Below are positions 1-9,298 of a stretch of DNA of 38,861 bases, in pieces; within the stretch, counting starts at the first letter, position 1, and each line of letters begins with the position of its first letter. The stretch is from contig NZ_JAAFKF010000029.1 in assembly GCF_013299175.1 (NCBI RefSeq), positions 1-38,861 of the forward strand. The letters run 5' to 3'. Both the position numbers and the translations under genes were made by a program. The notes below the pieces were generated by a model that was not told the origin of the DNA, did no database searches, and saw nothing but the letters and a program-made list of their open reading frames with translations. Origin of the DNA: Sphaerotilus sp. Lineage in GTDB: Bacteria; Pseudomonadota; Gammaproteobacteria; Burkholderiales; Burkholderiaceae_C.

Positions 1-1030
1 ATCCGTCGGTGGCTGTGCCGGAATAGGTGAGCTTGACGACGACATCGGTGACGGCGGGCTGGCTGAGGGAGACGGTGTAGCCGGAGGCGACTTCGCCTTC
101 GACGACGGAGCCGGGGCCGGTGATGGAGACGAGGCAGGTGTCCTCGGGGCCTCTGGGGCCAGTGTCGTCGGTGATGGTGGTGGTGACGCTGGCGTGGGCG
201 GGATCGATGTTGACGATGGCCACGTCGTTGCCGGACAGGCTGGCGATGGTGACAGTGAAGGGCTCGGCCCCTTCGGCCAGCGCGTCATCGAGGGTGGGGA
301 TGTCGAAATGGACCGAAGTCTGGCCTGCCGGTACCGTGACCGAGAGGGTTGGAGTGAAGTCCTGGCCTGCGGTGGCTGTGCCAGCGTAGGCCAGCGTCAC
401 GGTCACATCGACCGCAGAGGGGTTGGACAGGGTGACGACGTAGTTGGTGGCTGTCTGGCCTTCGACCACATGCGCGGGGCCGTCCAGGCGCACGACGATG
501 TCGGCTGCTTCGAAAATGGGCGCGTCGGGTGCGAGGGTGCCGCCGTTGTTGTAGAAGCTGGCCCCTTGCTGGAATTGCTCGTAGGCGTATTGGTATTCCT
601 GGGGGGACACGACTTCGATGACGCGGTCCACGATGACACCGGCCTGCAGCGACCCCTCGCCACCCTCGGCACCAGCGCCCGTGACGAAGTCGAGTTCTCC
701 GTTGTCCAGGCGTGCGACGACCTTGTCGAGTGCCGGGTCGCCTGTGGTGACAAAGGGCTTGCCTTCGACGGTCAACTGCACGATGCCGCGCTGTTCCGTG
801 AGCAGCACGTCGCCCTTGTGGATCACGTCGCCGATCTTCAGTGGCGTGGTGCTGCCGTCGTCCATGCGCTTGACGGCTCCACCCCACAGCCCCGTCACCA
901 CGCCTGCGGGCATCCGGGCAGGGACGTACTGCACGTTCAGTGCCGACAGTTCGTGGCGGTGGGTCGCATCAGCGTGGCTGGAAGCGGCGCGGGTGGCGGC
1001 TGAAGCAGGGACGGACTTGGAGGCGGGCAT
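1..1030 (-). CDS. LapA-like giant adhesin, N-terminal part (partial)
   Basis: The gene starts at ATG 1028-1030 and runs off the left edge, leaving 343 residues with no stop. An AAAGG ribosome site lies about 6 bases upstream. Residues ~40-115 resemble the N-terminal retention module of LapA-type adhesins: a beta-rich stretch with the pattern DG...LKIGDVIHKGDVLLTE followed by QLTVEG. Next comes TGAG (residues 117-120) in a Gly-rich stretch, placed where LapA-family proteins carry the LapG protease site. From ~residue 177 there are Calx-beta-like repeats; VVEG...TLSNPSAVDVTVTL recurs with a period of about 121 residues as VVEG...SLSQPAVTDVVVKL, each unit ending in TxTITDDTG. There is no ordinary signal peptide, as expected for a type I secreted protein. 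The inferred role is cell-surface attachment and biofilm formation. The C-terminal RTX and secretion signal would lie outside the window. Confidence is high for the family, moderate for the LapG-type release. Confidence 0.8.
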   Translation of the reverse strand, partial: MPASKSVPASAATRAASSHADATHRHELSALNVQYVPARMPAGVVTGLWGGAVKRMDDGSTTPLKIGDVIHKGDVLLTEQRGIVQLTVEGKPFVTTGDPALDKVVARLDNGELDFVTGAGAEGGEGSLQAGVIVDRVIEVVSPQEYQYAYEQFQQGASFYNNGGTLAPDAPIFEAADIVVRLDGPAHVVEGQTATNYVVTLSNPSAVDVTVTLAYAGTATAGQDFTPTLSVTVPAGQTSVHFDIPTLDDALAEGAEPFTVTIASLSGNDVAIVNIDPAHASVTTTITDDTGPRGPEDTCLVSITGPGSVVEGEVASGYTVSLSQPAVTDVVVKLTYSGTATDG

Positions 1031-1169
1031 GGGAGGCCTTTCGACGGAGCACGGAATCGATGAGCGGGCGTCGCCCGTGCCGGTTCGGCATGGGGGGCGC
1101 GGTTGTCGTCGATATCGGCGCGCGGTCGGTCGGCCTTGAGCACCGGCCTGCGGGATGGATCGCCCGCGG

Positions 1170-1973
1170 TCAGGCGCTGGGGATGAACATGTCGACTGCG
1201 TCCGTGATGAGTCCGTCCAGTCCGAGGTCGATCAGCAGATCGGCCCGCTCGGCATCGTTGACCGTGTAGGCCAGTACCCGCAGGCCGTCGTGGTGCAGCG
1301 ACCGCACCAGTTCCGCCGTGAGGAGCGACTCGTCGAGCACCACCGCCACGCAGTCCAGCCGCTCGGCGATGTCGAAGCAGTCCGGCGCCAGCGTGTCCAG
1401 CAGCAAGGCCAAGGGCAGCTCCGGCACGGCCTCGCGGGCGGCGGCCAGCGTGCGCGGCTCGAACGAGCTGAGCAGCGGCCAGACCCCCACACCATCGCGC
1501 ACCGCTTCGCCCCAGCGTTGCCGCACGGCGTGCGCCACGACGTGCCCCGTGCGCTCCTCGTCACCGGGGACGGGCTTGAGTTCGAGGTTGAGCACCAGCC
1601 CGTTGCGCAGGCAGAACACGGCGATGGCGTCCAGACTGGGCGGTGGCTCGCCGGCATGGCGGCGGCTGTGCCAGCCACCGGCATCCAGCCGTGCCAGATC
1701 GGCCCAGGCCAACGCCCCCGCGCTGCCGGCGGCGTCGGTGGTGCGCTCCAGCGTGTCGTCGTGCAACAAGTAGGGCACGCCGTCCGCGCTCAGCTTCACG
1801 TCGCACTCGAAGGCCCGCCAGCCCAGCGCCGCGCCGGCCCGGAAAGCGGCCAGCGTGTTCTCGGGGGCGTGCTGGCCGGCACCGCGGTGGGCAATCCAGA
1901 ACGGATAGGGCCAGGGGGTGGTGGCGTCGGCGAGGGGGCCGGTGTCGTTCAGGAGGGGACGGGTCGGACTCAT
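1170..1973 (-). CDS. ugpQ: Glycerophosphodiester phosphodiesterase
   Basis: This 267-residue cytoplasmic enzyme is of the GDPD family, which hydrolyses glycerophosphodiesters to glycerol-3-phosphate and an alcohol. The family signature is plain: HRGAGQHAPENT (residues 29-40) with the catalytic His-Arg and Glu-Asn-Thr, ECDVK (56-60) carrying two metal ligands, HDDTLERTT (71-79) with the second catalytic His, and ELKP near residue 134. The C-terminus has the usual YTVN and GLDGLITD segments. Start ATG 1971-1973 is chosen because GGAG sits about 10 bases upstream and the length fits UgpQ. Upstream frame extensions are open only because of antisense coding. The adhesin gene begins 139 bases downstream on the same strand, so co-transcription is possible but unproven. 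The symbol is by family; no ugp transporter genes are nearby. Confidence 0.9.
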   Translation of the reverse strand: MSPTRPLLNDTGPLADATTPWPYPFWIAHRGAGQHAPENTLAAFRAGAALGWRAFECDVKLSADGVPYLLHDDTLERTTDAAGSAGALAWADLARLDAGGWHSRRHAGEPPPSLDAIAVFCLRNGLVLNLELKPVPGDEERTGHVVAHAVRQRWGEAVRDGVGVWPLLSSFEPRTLAAAREAVPELPLALLLDTLAPDCFDIAERLDCVAVVLDESLLTAELVRSLHHDGLRVLAYTVNDAERADLLIDLGLDGLITDAVDMFIPSA

Positions 1974-2150
1974 CGTGGCACTCCAGCGCGGTCGAAGTCT
2001 GCAGTCTGCCGCATCTCGTGCGGTTTGGTACAAACAACACTTGTCAACGCAACAAAGCTGTTCAAAGCACTTGCGTGCCGGCTGAAATGGCCGCTGCGGT
2101 AGGATTGCCGGTCCTGCGCGCCCCCCGCGTGCTGCTGCTTTTGCGGCCAC

Positions 2151-5100
2151 ATGAACGCACCGCTCCCCCTGAATCCTCTCCTGCAGATACCCGGTACTCC
2201 CCAGGATCCGGCCCACGCCGAAGCTCGCCTGCGCGAGATTCCGTACAACTACACCTCGTTCTCGGACCGCGAGATCGTGATCCGGCTGCTGGGCGCACGC
2301 GCCTGGGAACTGCTCGACCGCCTGCGCGGCGAGCGCCGCACCGGCCGCTCCGCCCGGATGCTCTACGAGGTGCTGGGCGACATCTGGGTCGTGCAGCGCA
2401 ACCCCTACCTCGAAGACGACCTGATCGACAACCCGAAGCGGCGCCAGTTGCTGATCGACGCGCTGCACCACCGCCTCGGCGAGGTCGAGAAGCGCCGCGA
2501 TCCGGGCAACGATGCCGGCCGCGATGAACTCGTGGGCGAGCTGCTGAAGGCCGCCCGCAGTGCGGTCGGGCGTTTCGGCGAGCGTTTTCGGCTGGTCTAT
2601 GACCTGCGCCAGCGCACGAAGAAGGTGCTGGGCCGCCACACCCGCAAGGACAACCTGAAGTTCGACGGCTTGAGCCGCGTCTCGCATGTGACGGACGCGA
2701 CCGACTGGCGCGTCGAGTACCCGTTCGTCGTGCTGACCCCGGACACCGAGGCCGAGATGGCCGCGCTGGTGGCGGGTTGCGTCGAGCTGGGCTTGACGAT
2801 CATCCCGCGTGGCGGTGGCACTGGCTACACCGGTGGCGCCGTGCCGCTGACGTGGAAGAGCGCGGTCATCAACACCGAGAAGCTGGAGCAGATGACCGAG
2901 GTCGAGATGGTCGATCTGCCGGGCGTGGCGCACAAGGTGGCGACCGTCTGGACCGGCGCAGGGGTGGTGACACAGCGTGTGTCGGATGCGGCTGAACGCG
3001 GTGGCTTCGTCTTCGCGGTCGATCCGACATCGGCTGAAGCCAGTTGCATCGGCGGCAACATCGCCATGAACGCGGGTGGCAAGAAGGCCGTGCTGTGGGG
3101 CACCGCGCTGGACAACCTGGCCTCGTGGAAGATGGTGACGCCCGAGGCCAAGTGGCTCGAAGTGATCCGCCTGAACCACAACCTGGGCAAGATCCACGAC
3201 ATCGAGACCGCCAGCTTCGAGCTGAACTACTACGACGCCACGGGCACGAAGCTGGAGCGCACCGAGCGGCTCGACATCCCCGGCCGCACCTTCCGCAAGG
3301 AGGGCCTCGGCAAGGACGTGACCGACAAGTTCCTCGCCGGCCTGCCCGGCATCCAGAAGGAAGGCTGCGACGGCCTGATCACCTCGGCGCGCTGGGTCGT
3401 CCACCGCATGCCGGCGCATGTCCGCACGGTCTGCCTGGAGTTCTTCGGCAATCCGATCCAGTGCGTGCCCTCGATCGTCGAGATCAAGAACTTCATGTTC
3501 GACGAGATGAAGAAGCCGGGCGGGGCGATCCTGGCCGGACTGGAGCATCTGGACGACCGCTACCTCAAGGCCGTGGGTTACGCGACCAAGAGCAAGCGCG
3601 GCGGCTTCCCGAAGATGGTGCTGGTGGGCGACATCGTGGGCGATGACGCCGACGCCGTGGCCCGTGCGACCAGCGAGGTGATCCGCCTGGCCAACGCCCG
3701 CTCGGGCGAAGGCTTCGTGGCCATCAGCGCCGATGCGCGCAAGAAGTTCTGGCTCGACCGCAAGCGCACGGCAGCGATTTCCAAGCACACCAACGCCTTC
3801 AAGGTGAACGAGGACGTGGTGATCCCGCTGGAGCGCATGGGCGAGTACACGCTGGGCATCGAGCGCATCAACATCGAGCTGAGCCTGCGCAACAAGCTTG
3901 CCCTGATGGACCGCCTCGAAGCGTTCTTCGTGGCGGGCAGCCTGCCGCTGGGCAAGACCGACGACGCCAATGAGATTCCGAGTGCCGAGCTGCTGGGCGA
4001 CCGCGTGCAGCAGGCGCTGGCCCGCATCCGCGAAGTCCGCGGCCAGTGGCAGCAGTGGAAGGACGGCCTCGACGCGGTCCAGCCGGGTGTGGACGACGCC
4101 CCCGGCCGCAGCTTCTTCGACCAGATCCAGGATGGCAGCCTGCGCGCTTCGTGGAAGGCGCAGATCCTCAAGCCCTTCCAGCAGCAGATCTTCGCGGGCA
4201 GCGCCTTCCTCCCCGTGATCGATGAGTGCAAGCGCATCCACCAGGAAGTGCTGCGCGGGCGGGTGTGGGTCGCGCTGCACATGCACGCGGGTGACGGCAA
4301 CGTCCACACCAACATCCCCGTCAACAGCGACAACTACGAGATGCTGCAGACGGCGCACGACGCCGTGGCGCGGATCATGGTGCTGGCGCGTTCGCTGGAT
4401 GGCGTGATCTCGGGCGAACACGGCATCGGCATCACCAAGCTCGAATTCCTCACCGACGACGAGCTGAAGAACTTCGCGACCTACAAGGCCAAGGTCGATC
4501 CGGAAGGGCGCTTCAACAAGGGCAAGCTGCTGCGCCAGAAGGACCGCCTCACGGACCTCGGCGCCGACACCCGGTTGGGCGATCTGAGCGATGCGTACAC
4601 GCCGAGCTTCGGGCTGATGACGCACGAGTCGCTGATCATGCAGCAGAGCGACATCGGCGACATCGCCGCGTCGATCAAGGACTGCCTGCGCTGCGGCAAG
4701 TGCAAGCCGGTGTGCGCGACGCATGTGCCGCGGGCGAACCTGCTCTACTCGCCGCGCAACAAGATCCTGGCGACTTCGCTGCTGATCGAGGCGTTCCTCT
4801 ATGAAGAGCAGACGCGCCGCGGCATCAGCCTGAAGCACTGGGAGGAGTTCGAGGACGTGGCCGACCACTGCACGCTCTGCCACAAGTGCCTGTCGCCCTG
4901 CCCGGTGAAGATCGACTTCGGCGACGTGTCGATGAACATGCGCAACCTGCTGCGCAAGATGGGCCAGAAGAGCTTCCGCCCGGGCAACGCCGCGGCGATG
5001 CTGATGCTCAACGCGACCAACCCCGAGACGATCAAGCTCGCCCGCGGGGCGCTGGTCGGCGTGGGCATGAAGGCGCAGCGGTTCGCCCACGACCTGCTGA

Positions 5101-6086
5101 AGTCGGTGGCGAAGAAGCAGACTGCCGCGCCCCCGTCCTCGGTCGGCACCGCGCCGATCAAGGAACAGGTGATCCACTTCATCAACAAGAAGCTGCCGGG
5201 CGGCCTGCCCAAGAAGACAGCGCGGGCGCTGCTGGACATCGAGGACAAGGACTACGTCCCGATCATCCGCAACCCGAAGGCGACGACGGCCGAGACCGAG
5301 GCGGTGTTCTATTTCCCCGGCTGCGGCTCGGAGCGGCTGTTCTCGCAGGTCGGGCTGGCGACGCAGGCGATGCTCTGGCATGCGGGCGTGCAGACGGTGC
5401 TGCCGCCGGGTTATCTCTGCTGCGGCTACCCCCAGCGCGGCTCGGGCCAGTTCGACAAGGCCGAGAAGATCATCACCGACAACCGGGTGCTGTTCCACCG
5501 AGTCGCCAACACGCTGAACTACCTCGACATCAAGACGGTGGTGGTCTCGTGCGGCACCTGCTACGACCAGCTCCAGGGCTACGAGTTCGACAAGATCTTC
5601 CCCGGCTGCCGGATCATCGACATCCACGAGTACCTGCTGGAAAAGGGCATCACGCTACAGGGGCAGGGCGGTTTCCTTTACCACGACCCCTGCCACACGC
5701 CGATGAAGCTGCAAGACCCGATGAAGACGGTCAAGGCGTTGCTGGGCGACAACGTGATTGAAAGCAAGCGTTGCTGTGGCGAGTCCGGGACGCTGGGCGT
5801 GTCGCGGCCGGACATCTCGACCCAGATCCGCTTTCGCAAGGAGGAGGAGATCCTCAAGGGCGAGGCGGAGTTGCGCACGGCCGGGCACCAGGGCGACCTG
5901 AAGATTCTCACGTCGTGCCCGAGTTGCCTGCAGGGGCTGTCACGCTACGGCGAAGACCTCAAGAGTGGCCTGCTCGAAGCGGACTACATCGTCGTCGAGA
6001 TGGCCCGGCAGATCCTCGGCGAGAACTGGATGCCCGACTACGTGCAGCGCGCCAACGCGGGCGGCATCGAGCGGGTGCTGGTCTGA
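2151..6086 (+). CDS. FAD-linked oxidase / Fe-S oxidoreductase (DUF3683, GlpC-like fusion)
   Basis: This is a 1311-residue multidomain dehydrogenase. The N-terminal ~170 residues match the DUF3683-type region found on such proteins in betaproteobacteria. An FAD-binding type 4 domain follows, with [13 protein letters not shown] near residue 218. A FAD-oxidase C-terminal domain has [12 protein letters not shown] near 710 and SGEHGIG near 755. Two 4Fe-4S clusters use [11 protein letters not shown] (near 844) and [12 protein letters not shown] (near 907). Two GlpC/HdrB-type CCG modules carry FPGCGSERL with CCGYP (near 1055-1090) and HDPCH with CCGESG (near 1180-1205). The family oxidises 2-hydroxy acids such as D-lactate or D-2-hydroxyglutarate and passes electrons to the membrane quinone pool; the substrate here cannot be told. 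The ATG lacks a clear Shine-Dalgarno sequence. It is divergent from ugpQ across 177 bases. Confidence 0.9.
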   Translation: MNAPLPLNPLLQIPGTPQDPAHAEARLREIPYNYTSFSDREIVIRLLGARAWELLDRLRGERRTGRSARMLYEVLGDIWVVQRNPYLEDDLIDNPKRRQLLIDALHHRLGEVEKRRDPGNDAGRDELVGELLKAARSAVGRFGERFRLVYDLRQRTKKVLGRHTRKDNLKFDGLSRVSHVTDATDWRVEYPFVVLTPDTEAEMAALVAGCVELGLTIIPRGGGTGYTGGAVPLTWKSAVINTEKLEQMTEVEMVDLPGVAHKVATVWTGAGVVTQRVSDAAERGGFVFAVDPTSAEASCIGGNIAMNAGGKKAVLWGTALDNLASWKMVTPEAKWLEVIRLNHNLGKIHDIETASFELNYYDATGTKLERTERLDIPGRTFRKEGLGKDVTDKFLAGLPGIQKEGCDGLITSARWVVHRMPAHVRTVCLEFFGNPIQCVPSIVEIKNFMFDEMKKPGGAILAGLEHLDDRYLKAVGYATKSKRGGFPKMVLVGDIVGDDADAVARATSEVIRLANARSGEGFVAISADARKKFWLDRKRTAAISKHTNAFKVNEDVVIPLERMGEYTLGIERINIELSLRNKLALMDRLEAFFVAGSLPLGKTDDANEIPSAELLGDRVQQALARIREVRGQWQQWKDGLDAVQPGVDDAPGRSFFDQIQDGSLRASWKAQILKPFQQQIFAGSAFLPVIDECKRIHQEVLRGRVWVALHMHAGDGNVHTNIPVNSDNYEMLQTAHDAVARIMVLARSLDGVISGEHGIGITKLEFLTDDELKNFATYKAKVDPEGRFNKGKLLRQKDRLTDLGADTRLGDLSDAYTPSFGLMTHESLIMQQSDIGDIAASIKDCLRCGKCKPVCATHVPRANLLYSPRNKILATSLLIEAFLYEEQTRRGISLKHWEEFEDVADHCTLCHKCLSPCPVKIDFGDVSMNMRNLLRKMGQKSFRPGNAAAMLMLNATNPETIKLARGALVGVGMKAQRFAHDLLKSVAKKQTAAPPSSVGTAPIKEQVIHFINKKLPGGLPKKTARALLDIEDKDYVPIIRNPKATTAETEAVFYFPGCGSERLFSQVGLATQAMLWHAGVQTVLPPGYLCCGYPQRGSGQFDKAEKIITDNRVLFHRVANTLNYLDIKTVVVSCGTCYDQLQGYEFDKIFPGCRIIDIHEYLLEKGITLQGQGGFLYHDPCHTPMKLQDPMKTVKALLGDNVIESKRCCGESGTLGVSRPDISTQIRFRKEEEILKGEAELRTAGHQGDLKILTSCPSCLQGLSRYGEDLKSGLLEADYIVVEMARQILGENWMPDYVQRANAGGIERVLV

Positions 6087-6100
6087 CCGACCTGACCGAC
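6083..6100. repeat. 9-bp tandem duplication at a stop codon
   Basis: CTGACCGAC occurs twice head to tail, and CTGACCG appears again at 6110-6116. The first copy contains the stop codon of the large dehydrogenase. No function is apparent; it may be simple replication slippage or part of a weak terminator, since TTTT follows at 6117-6120. Confidence 0.5.
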
Positions 6101-6124
6101 CGGACAGTCCTGACCGTTTTGCCA

Positions 6125-6153
6125 TTGTCACCATGTGTCGATCGGTGTATCTC
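6125..6153 (+). promoter_or_regulatory. Candidate sigma-70 promoter for DUF971-ubiE
   Basis: In the 205-base gap before the DUF971 gene, TTGTCA (6125-6130) and TATCTC (6148-6153) are 17 bases apart, matching the -35 consensus at 5/6 and the -10 at 4/6. The rest of the gap (to 6291) is AT-richer than the genes around it and shows no open gene. An AAGGA ribosome site precedes the DUF971 start. This is a motif-only call. Confidence 0.4.
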
Positions 6154-6291
6154 TTCATCAAAAAGAACGAGATCCATCGGTCTAGAACGTCATAATTTCA
6201 CACAAGTTAACGGATCATTCACAGTGCTGCAGCGCCGCAATGCGCCCAAGCAGTCGATGAAGAGGGTCCGTTTCAGTCAAGGATTCCACCG

Positions 6292-6699
6292 ATGTCGCGC
6301 CAATCCTCCCCTCAGCCGACCGCGCTGACCCTGCACCAGCAATCCCGTGTGCTGGAAATCGGTTTCAGTGATGGCGCCGTGTTCCGGCTGCCTTACGAAT
6401 TGCTGCGCGTGTACTCGCCTTCGGCCGAGGTGCGCGGCCATGGCCCTGGCCAGGAGGTGCTGCAGACCGGCAAGCGCCTGGTCGAGATCACCGACATCGA
6501 GCCGGTGGGGCACTACGCCGTCCAGCCGTCGTTCAACGATGGCCACAACACGGGGCTGTACACCTGGGAAATGCTCTACGACCTGGGGGTGAACCAGGAC
6601 GCTTGCTGGCAGGACTATCTCGCGCGGGTCAGCGCGGCGGGTGTCGAACGCGATGCGCCGATGCCGCAGGCGGCCGGCAGCGCCTGCGCCAGCCACTGA
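6292..6699 (+). CDS. DUF971 protein (gamma-butyrobetaine hydroxylase-like N-terminal domain)
   Basis: A 135-residue protein made almost wholly of the DUF971 domain. The sequence has the family pattern: L...[29 protein letters not shown] near residues 16-50, [12 protein letters not shown] near 64-75, then [19 protein letters not shown] near 77-95. This domain is also the N-terminal part of gamma-butyrobetaine and trimethyllysine hydroxylases and has been linked to iron-sulfur protein biology, but no catalytic dioxygenase domain is present here, so the function is unknown. It precedes ubiE by 17 bases on the same strand, an arrangement I recall as common in betaproteobacteria, so the two are probably co-transcribed. 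The ATG start has an AAGGA site about 8 bases upstream. Confidence 0.88.
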   Translation: MSRQSSPQPTALTLHQQSRVLEIGFSDGAVFRLPYELLRVYSPSAEVRGHGPGQEVLQTGKRLVEITDIEPVGHYAVQPSFNDGHNTGLYTWEMLYDLGVNQDACWQDYLARVSAAGVERDAPMPQAAGSACASH

Positions 6700-6716
6700 C
6701 CGCGGGCGAGCCTGAC

Positions 6717-7448
6717 ATGAGCGATACCCATTTCGGCTTCAAGACCGTCGAAGAGGGCCAGAAGGCCCGGATGGTCCGCGGCGTGTTTGATTCGGTCGCC
6801 TCGCGCTACGACGTGATGAACGACCTCATGTCGATGGGGCTGCACCGCGTCTGGAAGGCGTACACGCTGGCGGTCTCGGGCGTTCGCGAAGGCCACCAGG
6901 TGCTCGACATCGCCGGGGGCACGGGGGATCTCAGCCGCGCCTTTGCCCGCAAGGTCGGGCCGACGGGCGGGGTGGTGCATACCGACATCAACGAGGCCAT
7001 GCTCCATACCGGGCGCGACCGGCTGGTCGATGAGGGGCTGGTGCTGCCGACGGTGATCTGCGACGCGGAGAAGCTGCCCTTCGCTTCGGCGCGGTTCGAC
7101 GTGGTCAGCGTCGCCTTCGGTCTGCGCAACATGACGCACAAGGACGTGGCGCTGGCGGAGATGTGCCGCGTGCTCAAGCCCGGCGGCAAGCTGCTGGTGC
7201 TGGAGTTCTCGAAGGTCGCGGCCCCGCTGTCCAGGGTCTACGACTGGTACTCCTTCAGCGTCTTGCCACGCTTGGGTCAACTCGTGACCGGAGATGCCGA
7301 TAGCTACCGGTATCTGGCTGAATCGATACGGATGCACCCGCCCCAGGCCGAACTCAAGGCGATGATGAAAGTCGCTGGTTTCGGTCACGTGGATGTGCAT
7401 AACTTGTCAGCCGGTGTCGTGGCTTTGCACGTCGGATTGAAGTGCTAG
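6717..7448 (+). CDS. ubiE: Ubiquinone/menaquinone biosynthesis C-methyltransferase UbiE
   Basis: A 243-residue class I SAM-dependent methyltransferase that methylates the benzoquinol (and demethylmenaquinol) ring during quinone synthesis. Family signatures are the N-terminal [20 protein letters not shown] and [16 protein letters not shown], the SAM motif [10 protein letters not shown] (residues 62-71), [17 protein letters not shown], and [14 protein letters not shown], then [13 protein letters not shown] and a YLAESIR...P segment at the C-terminus. Start ATG 6717 is the only one that gives the normal length and N-terminus; reading from farther upstream would run through the end of the DUF971 gene in another frame. 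It is followed by a 332-base gap before the exopolysaccharide cluster. Confidence 0.97.
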   Translation: MSDTHFGFKTVEEGQKARMVRGVFDSVASRYDVMNDLMSMGLHRVWKAYTLAVSGVREGHQVLDIAGGTGDLSRAFARKVGPTGGVVHTDINEAMLHTGRDRLVDEGLVLPTVICDAEKLPFASARFDVVSVAFGLRNMTHKDVALAEMCRVLKPGGKLLVLEFSKVAAPLSRVYDWYSFSVLPRLGQLVTGDADSYRYLAESIRMHPPQAELKAMMKVAGFGHVDVHNLSAGVVALHVGLKC

Positions 7449-7469
7449 AAGTGTCAGATGTGATAGGCG

Positions 7470-7503
7470 CACGATCGTTTTGCGCGTGTTTATTGCGATC
7501 GTG
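7470..7503. promoter_or_regulatory. Perfect 8-bp inverted repeat, operator-like
   Basis: CACGATCG (7470-7477) and CGATCGTG (7496-7503) are exact reverse complements separated by 18 bases. The right arm overlaps the candidate -35 at 7493-7498, the position expected for a repressor or activator site. Each arm contains the self-palindrome CGATCG, so chance similarity is somewhat favoured. It could also be an RNA hairpin at the end of ubiE, but no T-run follows. Confidence 0.4.
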
Positions 7504-7522
7504 ATTTCGGTATTCATATATT
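7493..7522 (+). promoter_or_regulatory. Candidate sigma-70 promoter for the exopolysaccharide cluster
   Basis: TTGCGA (7493-7498) and TATATT (7517-7522) are separated by 18 bases; matches to consensus are 4/6 and 5/6. It lies in the AT-rich part of the gap and points toward the sugar transferase gene at 7781. No good sigma-54 element (GG-N10-GC with a TTGC core) was found, although RpoN control is known for some PEP-CTERM exopolysaccharide loci. Confidence 0.4.
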
Positions 7523-7780
7523 TTCTGATTCGGGCGGGCGCTGGCAGAATCGGGCGCTCTTGCTGGTGAGTGTTTGATTAAAGAGTTGGTGTCAGCCTTC
7601 ATTTGACCGTTATTACGTCACACAATCATGGTGGAATGGCCCCCGATCAAGGGATCGACGACTGTCAAAGTCGTGATCGCTTGGGTGTTGGGGTGAGAAT
7701 TCGTGCAGCCGATCCAAGTGGTTCGTGATGTGAGATGCGGGTGAAGCGGTGTCTCGCCTGTTTGCCTAAGGGGCCAGAGG

Positions 7781-9190
7781 ATGTTCAGAGTTTTTCAGCA
7801 CCGTACGTCGGGAACGCACTTCGTGGAGCTGTTCGCGGATGGGGTGCTTTGTTTCATTGCAGCACTGCTGTCGGCCGCTACTTTGGCCCACCCCGCGCCG
7901 GGTGTCAGTGCCTTGTGGCAGGTGATCAGCCCCGCGATTCTGTTCTCTGCGCTCTCGTTTGCCTTGGTCATGGCGTTGCTGTACTCGTTCGTCGGGCTCT
8001 ATCGACACCGCAATCTGGGTCTGCTGCCGATGTTCCTGCGCATCGGCTTTGCATTCGTGGTAGGTGGTTATATTACTTACCTGACCATCAAATATATTCG
8101 ATACGAAGGGTATGCCAGCAGTTTGGTTGGCTACTCTCTGGTATATCTGATGGGTGGCCTCGCTATTTATAGAGGCTCCGCATGGGGTATTCGCCAGTTG
8201 GTCGGAACACGACGTGTCCTGATTGTCGGTACCGGTCCGGATGCCCACCAGGTCTGCACCGACCTGCGCGCAGGGGGGCATTGGGCCGGGTATGACGTGG
8301 TGGGTTTCTTTCCGACGGCCGAGCAAACGGATCGCGTTGCCCTGCGGGGAGCTGCCCATATATTCGATACCCGACTGCGCATGGTCGATCTGGTGCGGGA
8401 ACACAAGATCAGCGAAATCATCGTGGCCGTGCGCGAGCAGCGCGGCGGCGGTGTTCCGATGGACCAGTTGCTGGAATGCCGCATTGGTGGCGTGCCCATC
8501 ATGGACCTGGCCTATTTCTATGAGCGCACCAAGGCGGAGGTGCCGGTCGATAGCCTGAAAGCCAGTTGGCTGGTCTACGGCGACGGCTTCGTGCAGGGCC
8601 GGGCGCGCGAGTTCACCAAGCGCGTCTTCGACATCGTGAGTTCGTCGCTGCTGCTGCTGGTGGGCGCGCCGGTCATGGCGCTGACGGCACTGGCAATCCG
8701 CCTCGACAGCGTCGGCCCGATCCTCTACCGCCAGGAGCGTGTCGGCCTCGGTGGGCAAGGCTTCATGTGCATCAAGTTCCGCAGCATGCGCACCGATGCC
8801 GAGAAGGATGGCGTGGCCCGCTGGGCGTCCAAGAACGACTCGCGCATCACGCGTGTCGGTGCGTTCATCCGCAAGACCCGGATCGACGAGCTGCCCCAAC
8901 TGTTCAGCGTGCTCAAGGGCGAGATGAGCATGGTGGGGCCGCGTCCGGAGCGCCCGTCCTTTGTGGCGCAACTGCGCGAGCAGATTCCGTTCTATGACCT
9001 GCGCCATACCGTCAAACCGGGGCTGACAGGGTGGGCCCAGGTGCGCTATGCGTATGGCGCGTCGCTGGAAGACGCCCGCAAGAAACACCAGTTCGACCTT
9101 TACTACGTCAAGAACAACTCCTTGTTGCTCGATTTGCAGGTACTGATCGAAACCGTCAGCGTCGTGCTCTTCCGCGAAGGCGCGCACTGA
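7781..9190 (+). CDS. Priming sugar transferase, XrtA/PEP-CTERM-type (EpsB-like)
   Basis: A 469-residue polyprenyl-phosphate sugar-1-phosphate transferase that would start repeat-unit assembly on the inner membrane. The first ~130 residues are hydrophobic with several membrane helices. A Rossmann-like region follows (VLIVGTGPDAHQVCTDL near 146). The catalytic bacterial sugar transferase domain begins near residue 278 with one more membrane segment, then YRQERVGLGGQGFMCIKFRSM, RTRIDELPQL-type (here KTRIDELPQLFSVLKGEMS), MVGPRPERP, and KPGLTGWAQVRY. The C-terminal ARKKHQFDLYYVKN matches the subgroup found beside exosortase XrtA. The start ATG 7781 has AAGGGG seven bases upstream. It is the first gene of a same-strand cluster. 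The sugar cannot be read from sequence. Confidence 0.93.
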   Translation: MFRVFQHRTSGTHFVELFADGVLCFIAALLSAATLAHPAPGVSALWQVISPAILFSALSFALVMALLYSFVGLYRHRNLGLLPMFLRIGFAFVVGGYITYLTIKYIRYEGYASSLVGYSLVYLMGGLAIYRGSAWGIRQLVGTRRVLIVGTGPDAHQVCTDLRAGGHWAGYDVVGFFPTAEQTDRVALRGAAHIFDTRLRMVDLVREHKISEIIVAVREQRGGGVPMDQLLECRIGGVPIMDLAYFYERTKAEVPVDSLKASWLVYGDGFVQGRAREFTKRVFDIVSSSLLLLVGAPVMALTALAIRLDSVGPILYRQERVGLGGQGFMCIKFRSMRTDAEKDGVARWASKNDSRITRVGAFIRKTRIDELPQLFSVLKGEMSMVGPRPERPSFVAQLREQIPFYDLRHTVKPGLTGWAQVRYAYGASLEDARKKHQFDLYYVKNNSLLLDLQVLIETVSVVLFREGAH

Positions 9191-9298
9191 CCGGTGCGGC
9201 ATAAAAATTAACTTTGTAAGAAACTGCCGTTGTCCCGCGGTACCATCCGGGACTGTTGCAGCGCGGTGCGCGCTTGCAGACCAATGAGAGGAATTCGC

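Larger units (their letters stand above)
7449..7780. other. 332-base intergenic regulatory region upstream of the exopolysaccharide cluster
   Basis: No convincing gene is visible. The stretch is markedly AT-richer than its surroundings. It holds the inverted repeat and promoter listed separately, plus three smaller hairpins: CGATC-AAGG-GATCG at 7644-7657, ACGACT-GTCAA-AGTCGT at 7658-7674, and the near-palindrome TGACCGTTATTACGTCA at 7604-7620. None is followed by a T-run, so none is a clear terminator for ubiE. The transcript leader from the candidate promoter would be about 250 bases long, enough room for RNA-level control. Confidence 0.6.

Noticed and set aside
1170-5627. A 1485-residue minus-strand open frame covering the dehydrogenase gene
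   Set aside because: Only its last 267 residues are a real gene (ugpQ). The rest is the antisense shadow of a strongly coding plus-strand gene in high-GC DNA; it is His/Arg/Asp/Leu-rich with no domain.
7523-7780. Sigma-54 promoter for the polysaccharide cluster
   Set aside because: A GG-N10-GC pair can be found at 7532-7545, but the flanking bases do not match TGGCAC and TTGCA well enough.
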